Source: JABMPO01 sp964539785
GTDB lineage: Bacteria; Fidelibacterota; Marinisomatia; Marinisomatales; TCS56
Direction: 5' to 3'
DNA length: 64,000 nt
NCBI GenBank assembly: GCA_964539785.1
Contig: CAZIJQ010000004.1
Coordinates: 34,311-98,310, forward strand
Shown in pieces: positions 35,533 to 45,239 of the stretch. Below the pieces are notes generated by a model, which had not been told where the DNA came from, did not search any database, and saw only the letters and a list, made by a program, of their open reading frames with translations. Position numbers and translations under genes: made by a program. How positions within the stretch are numbered: position 1 is the stretch's first letter; each line of letters opens with the position of its first letter.

Positions 35533-36789
35533 GATTCTTGCCGAGCAAATATTATCGATTAAATTAATCATTTGTCGTGCTAATATTTCGCGGGTGAATG
35601 ATTTGGTTATATAGGCATATCCATTAGTACCATAATGCTGGATCCGGGATGCATTTCGATAGAAATATTTTACCGCTACTAACAGACCGGGCAGATCACC
35701 TGGTTCGACGGTCAGGCCACCGCTGATCTTATTTACTAATCGATTCGATTCCCCGCTGGCCACCAAGATGACAGGTTTCTTACACCCCCAGGCTTCCATG
35801 AGCTTCGAAGGAATAGCATCTGTGATGGCCGGATTAGCCAGCGGTATAATCGCGGCATCAGCCATTATTAATAAAGATGATATGTTATCTCTTTTCTGGC
35901 TACCAAGAAATGTTATATTTGATAATTCCATTTGTTTGGTACGATCTACCAAATGATTCTTTTGTATTCCATCTCCAACTATCAAAAAATGAATTTGCTC
36001 TGATTCTCTAAGTTGATTAGCCACATCTATGATTATATCCAAACCCTGAGCAATACCGATTAAACCTGCATAAACAAAAATACATTTATTTTCCAAATCT
36101 AAATCCATACGCCAGTTTATAGAAGTACTAGAATTGATAAAATTCATATCAATCCCATTAGAAATCATGGTAATCTTATTTTTATCAATACCTTGCCCGA
36201 TAATCTTTTCACACTTGCTAATAGTAACTGGTGTTAAGTGATCGGCCGTATTATAAATAAGTTTTGTTATCATTCGACCGATTTTTACAATTGGGTCATT
36301 TACCTTGAATTCACCCGCTTCTACAGCGATATCGGGCCAGATATCGCGAATATCAAAAATCCATGGAATATGCCAAACTTTTGATAGAAAAAGTCCGGAC
36401 AAGCCTATAAAAAGAGGTGGAGAGCTGACAATTACAACATCAAATTGTTTTTTGAGTTTTATCCCCACTATTATGGAGAATATCATGAACGAAATATAAT
36501 TCATGATTCGATGAAAAGAAGATTTTAATGGTGTAAAATACACCCAAGTACGGAAAATGGGAACACCATCAAGTCTCTCTTTATGAACAAATCTTTTCCG
36601 GTATCCTTTATAAATCCGACCACTAGGATAGTTAGGGATTCCTGTCACAACCGTTACAGCGTGACCGAAATTCACCATGCAGCGTGCTAGTCCACTTAGG
36701 CGTGCCGCTGCTCCACCCATTTCAGGAGGATAAAAATGTGCCAAAAAAAGAATTTTCAAAGGATTATCGCTATTTACTCTTTTACTCAC
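35527..36789 (-). CDS. GT4-family glycosyltransferase, WbuB-like
   Basis: This protein of about 420 residues has the GT-B fold. The N-terminal half has LKILFLAHFYPPEMGGAAARLSGLA, VTVVTGIPNYPSGRIYKGY and WIFDIRDIWPDIAVEAGEF. The C-terminal half has ISNGIDMNFI, FVYAGLIGIAQGLDIIIDVA and ADAAIIPLANPAITDAIPSKLMEAWGCKKPV with the nucleotide-sugar E-x7-E-like motif. This is the WbuB pattern, often N-acetylfucosaminyl or similar transferases. A GTG at 36789 is used as start; a TTG at 36819 would overlap the upstream gene. It is the last gene of the minus-strand EPS cluster. Confidence 0.9.
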   Translation of the reverse strand: MSKRVNSDNPLKILFLAHFYPPEMGGAAARLSGLARCMVNFGHAVTVVTGIPNYPSGRIYKGYRKRFVHKERLDGVPIFRTWVYFTPLKSSFHRIMNYISFMIFSIIVGIKLKKQFDVVIVSSPPLFIGLSGLFLSKVWHIPWIFDIRDIWPDIAVEAGEFKVNDPIVKIGRMITKLIYNTADHLTPVTISKCEKIIGQGIDKNKITMISNGIDMNFINSSTSINWRMDLDLENKCIFVYAGLIGIAQGLDIIIDVANQLRESEQIHFLIVGDGIQKNHLVDRTKQMELSNITFLGSQKRDNISSLLIMADAAIIPLANPAITDAIPSKLMEAWGCKKPVILVASGESNRLVNKISGGLTVEPGDLPGLLVAVKYFYRNASRIQHYGTNGYAYITKSFTREILARQMINLIDNICSARID

Positions 36790-36797
36790 AAATGAAA

Positions 36798-38042
36798 TTA
36801 ATTCAAGTTCATAATACAAAGCGCTCTTTTACCGGTATGGGAGGAATCAAAACAAACCGCTGTTCCATCTCGATTCCAGCGGGGATGTAAATCACAACGC
36901 AGGTTACCATGATATTTGAATGGAGAACGTAGAATCGCTAGATCTTCTCGGTTATTGTTTCGCATATTAAATCTAATTAATCTTTGTAATCTATTTCTAT
37001 CAGGATAAGTATCGGTAATAAAATATTTTCTATCGGGGGAAAATTGTGGATGACCATCCGATGAAAAATGTTCTTTTCCAAGAATTTCAAATTGATCAGA
37101 ATTGTCCTTAAAAAGATAGTAATGATCACCGACGCCTTTTTTATAGGCATAAGCTAAAATTGTATTATTGTCAAACCATGCGATATGGGTTACTACACCC
37201 GAAGTATCAAACAAATGTAATTCCGATCCGTCACGGTTGCAGGAAAACATTCTGGTCCAGGTTTGACCACTGGTTTCAACCCAGCGATGATAAAAGACAA
37301 ATCTTTTTCCGTTTGGAGCAAATAATGGATGAGTAAAATAATGATAACAATTATCCATATCGTCTGTATGACGAATTTCAGAAATTTCTTTTAACGAAAA
37401 TAAACTATTTATCTCGGTAGTTTGTGTATTGATTAGATATAGTCCATCATTACCAGGACATGCATTTTCTGCGGTGGAATCGATTCCATTGGCATAACCA
37501 TAGGCAGGTGCATATTTTTGCAAGCGTATAAAACTGTGGCTGATTGCCCAATTCCAATCCTTACTGATTGTCGCTACTGGACGGTCAAGCTGCTTAATTA
37601 TATTGCCATTGAGATCTACAATCTTTGCTTTATGCTGATTATTAATATAGTCGTTAAAGACTATTTTATTAGTATTTCCCAACCATTGCAGCATAGACCC
37701 CATCTGCCAGTTCCATGTTTTCGTAGTGCCAATCTGATGAAATAAATCATAATCTGGAGCAGTAAAATAACCCACCTGGCTTTTGTCATTTGCAACAGGC
37801 ATTTTTAAGGGATTTGGATATTTATGAGCTAATAATTTTGTATTATCCGGTGACCAGGGGCATTTGTCGTGAAATCCATAAAAATGACCCTCTCTGATAA
37901 TAATCTCATGATTTGACTTAAGTTTAGGTACTGGAATTATTGAAAATATTCCCTGATATAAGCTTACAAATAGTCGTTTTAGTCCAGGATGAAACCGAAT
38001 GAGATTGTATAGACGACGCTCAAAAGATCGCATGATGGCCAT
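36798..38042 (-). CDS. TolB-like beta-propeller protein of the EPS locus, function unknown
   Basis: This 414-residue protein has repeated blade-like segments such as CPWSPDNTKLLAH, THPLFAPNGKRFVFYHR, FSPDRKYFITDTYPDRNR and LHPRWNRDGTAVCFDSSH, with the SPDG/SPDN turns and Asp-rich ends of WD40/TolB-like propellers. The pattern also resembles oligogalacturonate-lyase-type propellers. No signal peptide is evident: the start MAIMRSFERRLYNLIRFHP is basic. It lies 4 bp after the gene at 38047 and next to glycosyltransferases. A role in EPS modification or binding is an inference. Confidence 0.6.
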   Translation of the reverse strand: MAIMRSFERRLYNLIRFHPGLKRLFVSLYQGIFSIIPVPKLKSNHEIIIREGHFYGFHDKCPWSPDNTKLLAHKYPNPLKMPVANDKSQVGYFTAPDYDLFHQIGTTKTWNWQMGSMLQWLGNTNKIVFNDYINNQHKAKIVDLNGNIIKQLDRPVATISKDWNWAISHSFIRLQKYAPAYGYANGIDSTAENACPGNDGLYLINTQTTEINSLFSLKEISEIRHTDDMDNCYHYFTHPLFAPNGKRFVFYHRWVETSGQTWTRMFSCNRDGSELHLFDTSGVVTHIAWFDNNTILAYAYKKGVGDHYYLFKDNSDQFEILGKEHFSSDGHPQFSPDRKYFITDTYPDRNRLQRLIRFNMRNNNREDLAILRSPFKYHGNLRCDLHPRWNRDGTAVCFDSSHTGKRALCIMNLN

Positions 38043-38046
38043 ATTC

Positions 38047-39069
38047 CTATAGAGATATCTTCATTGTATAGGTTCCACCCTTAACAGATCTAGTTGATAA
38101 ATAAATGTAATCTTTTAAATAGTTATTTGAGTAATATGGTATTTTAATACTGGGATAACGAAACGGCCTACTCGAAAAAATATCTCCTTTTAAATGAAGG
38201 ATTCTATCCCAATTATATAAATCTTTACTAATCCATAAATCTGTGTACTTTGATTTGTTAGTTTCGCTTGGCTCATATACAGTACTAACAAGATATTTAT
38301 TATTAATTCTTTGTGCAAAAAATGCACTACCATCCAATTTCTTAATTCGCTTTAACTGAGATGATTCAAATGAATAGAACTGGATAAAGTTTTCTTCATC
38401 GGCGGTATCGGTGGGGATTAATAAACCGTCTTCTGTCGGGATAATAGACATCGCGCGATAGGACTGACTACCTACAAGAAACGGCTTAAGATCTTTAAAA
38501 TCCCGTGTTTTCCAAATACCTGATTCTTGATTACTATCCCCGGTCAGAACCCAAAATAGTTGGCGATAACTATCGTACACTATATTATGAATATGTCTGA
38601 TCATACCACGTGGAAAAGTATACAGAATTTCCCAGCTTATGCCCAAATCCTTCGATTCGTATATATTAATTACATTATTCTCACTTGCCAGGTAATCACC
38701 CCACAAAATTCTTCCCGTTACATTATTATAATAAATATTCACTGGCCTGCGACAGGTATTTATGTAATATTCATTCAAAGAGCCAGTCTGATCAAGTTTA
38801 TATATTTTATGGTTGAAAAATATTAGTATTGATTTATCATTTAATGGCAATATATGGGATATATTAGTCCTGGTTAATCGCTCAACTAAATTATTTTTAA
38901 TATACCGATAAATTGGTTTTGTATAAGGAAAGGTTGCTAACAGCTTTAAATGCCCTTCATTATTTACCTGAAATACTTGATTAAAGCGCGAAAGGTACCC
39001 ATTACCCTCGTAATCCACATAATGGACTGAATATCCCTTGAATTGTTTATTGAATGTGATCTCTTCCAT
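38047..39069 (-). CDS. sialidase/BNR-type beta-propeller protein, function unknown
   Basis: This protein of about 340 residues contains Asp-box-like turns (ESKDLGISWEIL, and WISKDLYNWDRIL), VLTGDSNQESGIWKTRDF, and beta-rich segments in the manner of sialidase-like six-bladed propellers. The expected catalytic Arg triad could not be identified with certainty. No signal peptide is seen. The ATG at 39069 lies inside the end of the sulfotransferase gene (23-bp overlap), so they are co-transcribed. It is AT-rich like its neighbours. Confidence 0.55.
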   Translation of the reverse strand: MEEITFNKQFKGYSVHYVDYEGNGYLSRFNQVFQVNNEGHLKLLATFPYTKPIYRYIKNNLVERLTRTNISHILPLNDKSILIFFNHKIYKLDQTGSLNEYYINTCRRPVNIYYNNVTGRILWGDYLASENNVINIYESKDLGISWEILYTFPRGMIRHIHNIVYDSYRQLFWVLTGDSNQESGIWKTRDFKDLKPFLVGSQSYRAMSIIPTEDGLLIPTDTADEENFIQFYSFESSQLKRIKKLDGSAFFAQRINNKYLVSTVYEPSETNKSKYTDLWISKDLYNWDRILHLKGDIFSSRPFRYPSIKIPYYSNNYLKDYIYLSTRSVKGGTYTMKISL

Positions 39070-39970
39070 ACCGGTATACAATGGCAAGCGCGTGGTAAAA
39101 TAGTTTTATAAACTTAATAAACATCTTCTGATATATAAACAACTTTGGAAATGATTTTGTATAACCATAGGTCTTAAATATATTATCAAGTACTTCTTCA
39201 ATTATCCCAACCTGCAAAGGTGTTAACACTTCTGGCCACTTATTAATATTATCCTGAATCAATGGTTCCAGAGTTTCCTTTTTCCATTGATATTCTTCGG
39301 GAGCCATTAATTCCTGGGCTGATTTATTGAACGAAAGCATACTTGGATTAAAATCAATTTCCAATTTCTGACATAGTTGAGATAGTATATCGGCAGGATT
39401 TTGTAGCAGTTTCTCATATTGAACTGTTATATAATTACCTCCAAATAACGGAGCATGCTGATCTGCCAGCTGCATCTGAACCATGTTGGCAAATATATAG
39501 CTATGTATGGAACGATTTTTGGACCAGGCGGCCCTGGTCTTCGAAACGATAACATCCCGTGGATCACGTACAATTTGTATTAAGTAGGCCGTAGGAAAGT
39601 ATTTATATAGTCTAGGTATGAATTCGATACTCCGGGGATCTTTGTCGCCAATGATTTGTTTTCCATGCTTATTACGGAAATCTGATAGAATATCAAGATA
39701 AAACTGGTAGAGATTGATCTCGACACCGGGGGTATCTGAAAGGATATCAGCTAGATGTGCGTCCAGTCGATTAAGTCGCGAATCAGCTAATATTAGCTTT
39801 TCAGCCATCTTTTTTGAGACAATGGTATTTCTTTTTAAAAACCTCCTGATATAACTTATTTCCGGAATAAAGGTAACTTGGGGATGAGCATTAAGCATAC
39901 TTTGTAGGAGTGATGTACCGGAGCGACCGACGCCAACTAAGAAAATGATATTTTGAGTTTCTGGTAAAAT
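39047..39970 (-). CDS. PAPS-dependent sulfotransferase without a canonical start
   Basis: The frame encodes the sulfotransferase fold: LVGVGRSGTSLLQSML (5'-phosphosulfate loop), DKDPRSIEF, LIQIVRDPRDVIVSKTRAAW (3'-phosphate binding RDPRD..S), and ITVQYEKLLQNPADIL. The first ATG, at 39898, lies after the essential GRSGTS loop. Upstream only an ATT at 39970 could start it in the usual place (ILPETQNIIFLVGVGRSGT). The frame is closed by the stop of the glycosyltransferase (39977) in the same frame, one stop codon apart. So the gene either uses ATT, or depends on readthrough, or is damaged. It probably sulfates a sugar of the exported polysaccharide (inference). Confidence 0.8.
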   Translation of the reverse strand: MLPETQNIIFLVGVGRSGTSLLQSMLNAHPQVTFIPEISYIRRFLKRNTIVSKKMAEKLILADSRLNRLDAHLADILSDTPGVEINLYQFYLDILSDFRNKHGKQIIGDKDPRSIEFIPRLYKYFPTAYLIQIVRDPRDVIVSKTRAAWSKNRSIHSYIFANMVQMQLADQHAPLFGGNYITVQYEKLLQNPADILSQLCQKLEIDFNPSMLSFNKSAQELMAPEEYQWKKETLEPLIQDNINKWPEVLTPLQVGIIEEVLDNIFKTYGYTKSFPKLFIYQKMFIKFIKLFYHALAIVYRYGRDHIQ

Positions 39971-39976
39971 GGGTTT

Positions 39977-41137
39977 TTATTGGTCAATTTGAGGATTCAG
40001 TGCTTGGATAAAATATTTCATTCTTGCTGCCCAGGTATGATTTGTCAAATAGTCTTTTTGAGCCCTAGCGCCCAACCGACTCTGAATAGATTCATTTTTA
40101 ATCAATTTTTCTATTCCATTATAAAACGAAATAATATCATGTGGGTTATATAGTAAACCATTCACATTATTGCTCAATATGCTTTTTATTTGTCCCAGAT
40201 TTGGAGCAATAATTGGAAGTCCACAAGCCATATATTCAAATAGTTTAGTTGGGGAACCAATTGTCCCCATAGAATCCGGCGTTAACGGTAAAATAAGAAT
40301 ATCACGATCCTGATATAGAATGTTGGATAAATCATGACGTTGATATTCACCATGAAAATATATACCTTTAAATAAACTTGCATAATTTTTCATGCACGCA
40401 AATTGCTTACCATCGCCCCAAAAATGTAACTGAAGTTGATTATATTTGGATGACAGGAGTTTAAATACATCAATTGCTTTCTTGAAATCATAATAGGGCT
40501 GAAACCGACCAAAATAGACTAATCTCGTGTTGACATTTTCGCCAGAATCAAAAGATGGATTGATCTTTATAATTTCTGCAGCATTTGGTACAACAATTAC
40601 TTTTCCTCTATATCCAAATAGCTCTATGTCGCTTTTAATTTGTTCTGACACTGCGTATACTGTCTTGAAGTTTGAAATAATCAATAATTCCAACTTAATG
40701 ATTATATTTCTTACACTTCTAGGTACCTTTCCATATTGATGATAGGCCAGGCTATTTACTTCTAAAACATTAATAGTTTTTTCCAGTGAAAGTTTAGGGA
40801 TTATTATACTTAATAGGACATTACCAACTGCATAGCGCATTATTACAATGTCACTTTTCAATTTGGGAATAATCACCTTAAGTTGTTTTATTATAGATAA
40901 TTGCCAATGAATAAAGGTAAATATATTTTTTCTCCAATATTGAGGAATGGCCTCAATTAAATTAATAGCTTTATCAAGATGCGATCTATAATTAGACAAT
41001 CCTTTCCCGGAAATAATTATGACCTTGGCTTTATTTCGTGATAACCCATTAGCTACTCCTAAAGCATGAGAAACACGGCCGCGCCAGCCACGTTGAAAAT
41101 AATCTGCTTTTGGTAGAATATAGAGAATATTATTCAT
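39977..41137 (-). CDS. GT4-family glycosyltransferase
   Basis: This 386-residue GT-B enzyme has WRGRVSHALGVANGLSR near the N-terminus, VLEVNSLAYH, the inter-domain IVVPNAAEII, TRLVYFGRFQPYYDF, and the C-terminal IGSPTKLFEYMACGLPIIAPNLGQI that carries the E-x7-E nucleotide-sugar motif. The donor and acceptor sugars cannot be told. It overlaps the flippase stop by 8 bp. Its own stop is followed, in the same frame, by the sulfotransferase. Confidence 0.9.
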   Translation of the reverse strand: MNNILYILPKADYFQRGWRGRVSHALGVANGLSRNKAKVIIISGKGLSNYRSHLDKAINLIEAIPQYWRKNIFTFIHWQLSIIKQLKVIIPKLKSDIVIMRYAVGNVLLSIIIPKLSLEKTINVLEVNSLAYHQYGKVPRSVRNIIIKLELLIISNFKTVYAVSEQIKSDIELFGYRGKVIVVPNAAEIIKINPSFDSGENVNTRLVYFGRFQPYYDFKKAIDVFKLLSSKYNQLQLHFWGDGKQFACMKNYASLFKGIYFHGEYQRHDLSNILYQDRDILILPLTPDSMGTIGSPTKLFEYMACGLPIIAPNLGQIKSILSNNVNGLLYNPHDIISFYNGIEKLIKNESIQSRLGARAQKDYLTNHTWAARMKYFIQALNPQIDQ

Positions 41138-42566
41138 TACTGATTTTTAATAACAATTTACGCAATTGATATACGTATTCATCACTAGAGTGATACATGT
41201 ATATGAATACCAGGGATATGCTAATAATTCCATATACTAATAACCGAATTAATATTAGACTAAATAATAATTTTGTAATTATAAATATAAATATACTTAG
41301 GATCGAATATGATACAAGTATCTTTAATATTTTTAATATTTGTATTCTGACGCCTAGCAATTCTTTAACAAAATACAGACTTAGTATAGCTGCAACTAAA
41401 TAGCCGATAGCCAAGGCAATGACTGCTGTAAACAAATGATTATTAATATAGCTATTTAAAGTAAAATAACTAATAAACATAATAATAGCTGAAATACTAT
41501 ATATTAATGTATTATAACCACGTTCCGACGCAGCATCAATCGGACTCCTCAGAATAACCGTGATGGCATATAATGGTATTATTAAAAATATACGACTGAT
41601 TACAATGATATTATTACCAACAGTACCACCCAACCAAAGTGTGAGAAATTCGGGTCCAATAATAAAAAGAGGAAAACTTAATACCCCTGATAAAATAATT
41701 GTCCAATAAACCAACAATTCTAAATTTTTAATTATGCTATCGTCAATTCCATTAATAATGGCTTTGGAAATTCTTGGTAAGAGAATTATGCTGAGCGGGC
41801 CTATAAAAAGTAAAATGAATCTAAATATACTAAGGCTCGAAATAAAATATGCTAAATTATTAATATGAATAGAATTGGCCAATATTATAGGTATGCCAGT
41901 AAGTAAAGCTGCCTGCCCAAAATTTCCAATAATACGTTCAGCTCCAAATTTCAGTAGATCTAATGTACTTTTTCTCTTATAATTGAATGTTGTATTAATA
42001 GCAGTTTTAATCCACCCCATGCTTGATATAACCAGTGTTGCAATACCAATTAATAACAATATACTTGCTAAATCTGTGGAAATATAAAATATCGTAAATG
42101 GGATCAATGCCACACAAGTAAACTGCAAAATACTGGCGTTGAGCATTTCAATATCGCCCCTGAATTGAGCATATGTAATCGCTTGTGAATTTAGCCCAAT
42201 GCCATACATTACATAAATGAAAATACTAAGTTCCTTTCCAGCCAATGAATTGCTTAAAGAAATGAAATATGAAAAGACCACAATGATTGGAATACTTAGA
42301 AATATGAAAATAGTTAATGCAGAATTCTTTATAATATTACTCTGAGAACGGGGAAGGTAATATGGTAAACCAATGTTCATTCCAATTAAACTTGCACCTA
42401 TTAACGACGTAAAAAATCTTCTTATATATAAATAATGACCAAGGGTTTCAGTACCATAATATTTTGCTACATACCAGTTGATAACCAATACGCCGAATAT
42501 GACTGCAATACTATTTATAAATGTTATAAATAAATCAACAGTAAATCTATTAGATTTAATTATCAT
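41130..42566 (-). CDS. Wzx-like polysaccharide flippase
   Basis: This 478-residue membrane protein has about 12-14 hydrophobic segments and no large soluble domain. The MOP/MATE-type polysaccharide transporter layout is visible, with YYGTETLGHYLYIRRFFTSLIGA near the N-terminus, GLNSQAITYAQFRGD, and FLTLWLGGTVGNNIIV in the middle. It probably flips the lipid-linked repeat unit across the inner membrane. Very AT-rich. Confidence 0.85.
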   Translation of the reverse strand: MIIKSNRFTVDLFITFINSIAVIFGVLVINWYVAKYYGTETLGHYLYIRRFFTSLIGASLIGMNIGLPYYLPRSQSNIIKNSALTIFIFLSIPIIVVFSYFISLSNSLAGKELSIFIYVMYGIGLNSQAITYAQFRGDIEMLNASILQFTCVALIPFTIFYISTDLASILLLIGIATLVISSMGWIKTAINTTFNYKRKSTLDLLKFGAERIIGNFGQAALLTGIPIILANSIHINNLAYFISSLSIFRFILLFIGPLSIILLPRISKAIINGIDDSIIKNLELLVYWTIILSGVLSFPLFIIGPEFLTLWLGGTVGNNIIVISRIFLIIPLYAITVILRSPIDAASERGYNTLIYSISAIIMFISYFTLNSYINNHLFTAVIALAIGYLVAAILSLYFVKELLGVRIQILKILKILVSYSILSIFIFIITKLLFSLILIRLLVYGIISISLVFIYMYHSSDEYVYQLRKLLLKISNE

Positions 42567-42567
42567 T

Positions 42568-43926
42568 TTATTTAAATAATAAAATATGCTCGTTGTTCTT
42601 ATATGAAACCATAGTCATAGATAAAAAAAAGAAAATTGGTCTATTGTTGACAATATCACCCGAGAATAGCGATGAGATTGCCATTACTAATAAACCAATC
42701 ATCCAAGCAGATGTCTCATAACTAAGGTGATTTTGACTTATATTCTTAAATAAAATGTTTATAACTTTATATGCAAACATAAATAATAATAAAATTCCAA
42801 CCAGACCAAATTCAACAAGAACTTCAAATACTATATTATGAGGATACCATTTAAAATCATGCCAAACAAATAATGAACTGAAACCTCCAGCACCAAGCCC
42901 AAAGATCGCATTACATACACTGCTAAAGAATGAATCAATTGACATTTCCCAGAACATTAATCTGGTACCTATAGTACTAATTCTTTTAATTCCTGTTGCC
43001 GTAAATACGATTTCACCCTCCAATGCTTGATAATACCTTGATGTGATACTTTCTGGCAGTATTATTAATAATGCAGCAATAATTACAGCGATAATAATTC
43101 CAATAGAAAACATTTTCATTCTATACTTGGGTTCAAATACTATTGCATAGATCGATAAACCAACTACAAGACTTATAACCGCTCCTCTACTTCCAGTAGA
43201 AATTAGTGCAAGTAATACTACAAATAGAACAGTGAGTAGTTGACGCTTTTTGCTGGTATTTTTCCTAATAATGAATACAGTGATCATAGCAGCAAAAATC
43301 GCCAGATTCCTGCTTATTGGAATCGGGTTAGCTCCTAACAATGTTACTCTAATGAGATATGTTATAAAACCCCCCGAAAAATAATGGTAGATTATCTGGC
43401 CTATCATACCAACTGTAAGTATAGCCATAAATCCAATGTAAAGCTTTAAAGCATTAGAAGTATCTTTCTCTGATTTAAATGTGAGTAGTGGTACAATAAA
43501 CAGTAAAGTTCCAAATAATATAAAACTAACTCCTTTAGTAAAACCATAGTTGGGAGAGGAGGTAAATAAAATAGAAAAAGCTATATAAGCACATATTAAT
43601 ATATATACAATAACAATACCCCTAGCCCATTTTGGTAATTGCAATTTATTTACAAAATGATATTTCAATATTCCTAGTAGAATAACAGTAAATAACAAAA
43701 CCGTTATATCTATTTGAATAAAAATTGGAAAAACGGACAAGAGGTAACCTTTATATATACCAGTAAGTGTTAGTAATATTAAAGGGATCGCGGGTATATT
43801 TATCATCAACACAAATAAAAATAGACCGATAGGGATGGCACACATTAACAAGGGATTGTACGTCACCCCCACATAGATAAGCCCTAGCTCAGCAAATACT
43901 AATAATGATATTGAATATTTACTCAC
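42568..43926 (-). CDS. Wzy-like O-antigen/EPS polymerase
   Basis: This 452-residue membrane protein has about 11-12 hydrophobic segments. The periplasmic loop GLGAGGFSSLFVWHDFKWYPHNIVFEVLVEFGLVGILLLF contains the GAG..F, PHN..E and FGL elements common to the O-antigen ligase/polymerase family; RNLAIFAAM and STGSRGAVIS also match. It likely polymerises repeat units, though ligase activity is possible. GTG start. Confidence 0.85.
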   Translation of the reverse strand: MSKYSISLLVFAELGLIYVGVTYNPLLMCAIPIGLFLFVLMINIPAIPLILLTLTGIYKGYLLSVFPIFIQIDITVLLFTVILLGILKYHFVNKLQLPKWARGIVIVYILICAYIAFSILFTSSPNYGFTKGVSFILFGTLLFIVPLLTFKSEKDTSNALKLYIGFMAILTVGMIGQIIYHYFSGGFITYLIRVTLLGANPIPISRNLAIFAAMITVFIIRKNTSKKRQLLTVLFVVLLALISTGSRGAVISLVVGLSIYAIVFEPKYRMKMFSIGIIIAVIIAALLIILPESITSRYYQALEGEIVFTATGIKRISTIGTRLMFWEMSIDSFFSSVCNAIFGLGAGGFSSLFVWHDFKWYPHNIVFEVLVEFGLVGILLLFMFAYKVINILFKNISQNHLSYETSAWMIGLLVMAISSLFSGDIVNNRPIFFFLSMTMVSYKNNEHILLFK

Positions 43927-43938
43927 ACAAAATGGAGA

Positions 43939-45231
43939 CTATAGGTAGTACTTTATTTTATTTACATATTCAACTCCAAAGATAAATAATATTGACATAA
44001 TAATTGCCATAGCCAATGACATTATAACTATAATCTTCCTATACGGTTTTGCTTTATTTAATGATATCTCAGGTGCATCGATAATTTGAATCGATGGTAT
44101 ATTTTTATTTTCTTCGAGTCTTGCTTGCTCATATTGTGGAAGTATAATCTCTAAAATTTTATTCTGAATTTCTAACTCACGGATGAGTCTTGTATAATTC
44201 ATAGCAAGATCAGGTATATCATTAAATGCTAATAAAACATTATAATTATCTCCTGAATTAACTACTTTTTGTAGTTTGTTGTTTAGTTCTGATATAAATA
44301 GTTCATTTTGTATGAGTTTAGGATCATCTTTACTCAATAATTGACTATTAATCCGTTGCTGAATTTCTGTTTCAACTTTAATTGCGTGTATTTTAGCATA
44401 TTCCTCAATATTCGCCATTATTTGTGTAGGGATATCAATTACTCCATGTTTCTGCTGAAAAATCTTTAAATTTATTTCAGCATTTTTCAAATCTACTTTA
44501 TTTTGGTTTAGTCTTTCTCCAAGAAACAATCTATTACTTTTGCCTTTATCCCTTCCAAGTTGTTGGTTAATTGAGTCCAATAATACCAAATATTGATTTG
44601 CCATGTTTCTTGCAACAATAGGATCCTTATCAAATACGCGCAATATTAATGTACCTTCTTCGCTAACAGTTATTTCAGTATTATCAGACAATGTTCCTCG
44701 TGCATATTCGATATCTTTATCTTTATATCTATTAATTAAATCAAATTTTCTAATGATATTTTCTTTTACTGATCGACTCTCTAGAATAGCAATATAAGTG
44801 GAAATATCAACATTTAAACTTGACATACCAAAATCACCAATTGGTAAACCCGATACCATTGAAAGAAAATTATTAGCAGAATTTCCTGACGTTACAATTA
44901 CAGCTGTCGAGGAATACCAATTAGGTAATAATAAAGATATTATTACGGATAATACTGTGATCAACAGAGTATTTATTAATACCAGTCGTTTTTTTTGCCA
45001 AACCAACCTAAAATTATGATATAATGTAACATCATTATCTATTTCACTAATTATTGTATCATTATGGTTAATTACCCCATACTTCTTCAAATCACCAATC
45101 CGATTGCGCAATGTCTTTTCCGTATAACCATGTTGTTCAGCAATTTTCTCTCTTGCCGCATGGTCCTCCACAATATCCGGATTCTGTTTTATCAGTTCTA
45201 AAACCTTTTGTTCGTGAGGAGTTAACTTCAT
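43939..45231 (-). CDS. Wzz-like polysaccharide co-polymerase with N-terminal helix-turn-helix
   Basis: Residues about 1-57 form a winged helix-turn-helix-like region: LTPHEQKVLELIKQNP, then DHAAREKIAEQHG, a recognition-helix-like TEKTLRNRIGDLKKYG (about 37-52) and a short wing. A membrane helix follows at about 82-103, then the Wzz periplasmic domain with PNWYSSTAVIV, a coiled-coil-rich middle and a second helix near the C-terminus preceded by DAPEISLNKAKPYRK. A Wzz protein normally starts near LYHNFRLVWQKK, so the first 65 residues are an extra domain. No tyrosine-kinase domain is attached. The HTH cannot be removed by a later ATG, because none precedes the first membrane helix. Confidence 0.85.
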   Translation of the reverse strand: MKLTPHEQKVLELIKQNPDIVEDHAAREKIAEQHGYTEKTLRNRIGDLKKYGVINHNDTIISEIDNDVTLYHNFRLVWQKKRLVLINTLLITVLSVIISLLLPNWYSSTAVIVTSGNSANNFLSMVSGLPIGDFGMSSLNVDISTYIAILESRSVKENIIRKFDLINRYKDKDIEYARGTLSDNTEITVSEEGTLILRVFDKDPIVARNMANQYLVLLDSINQQLGRDKGKSNRLFLGERLNQNKVDLKNAEINLKIFQQKHGVIDIPTQIMANIEEYAKIHAIKVETEIQQRINSQLLSKDDPKLIQNELFISELNNKLQKVVNSGDNYNVLLAFNDIPDLAMNYTRLIRELEIQNKILEIILPQYEQARLEENKNIPSIQIIDAPEISLNKAKPYRKIIVIMSLAMAIIMSILFIFGVEYVNKIKYYL

Positions 45232-45239
45232 AATTAATT

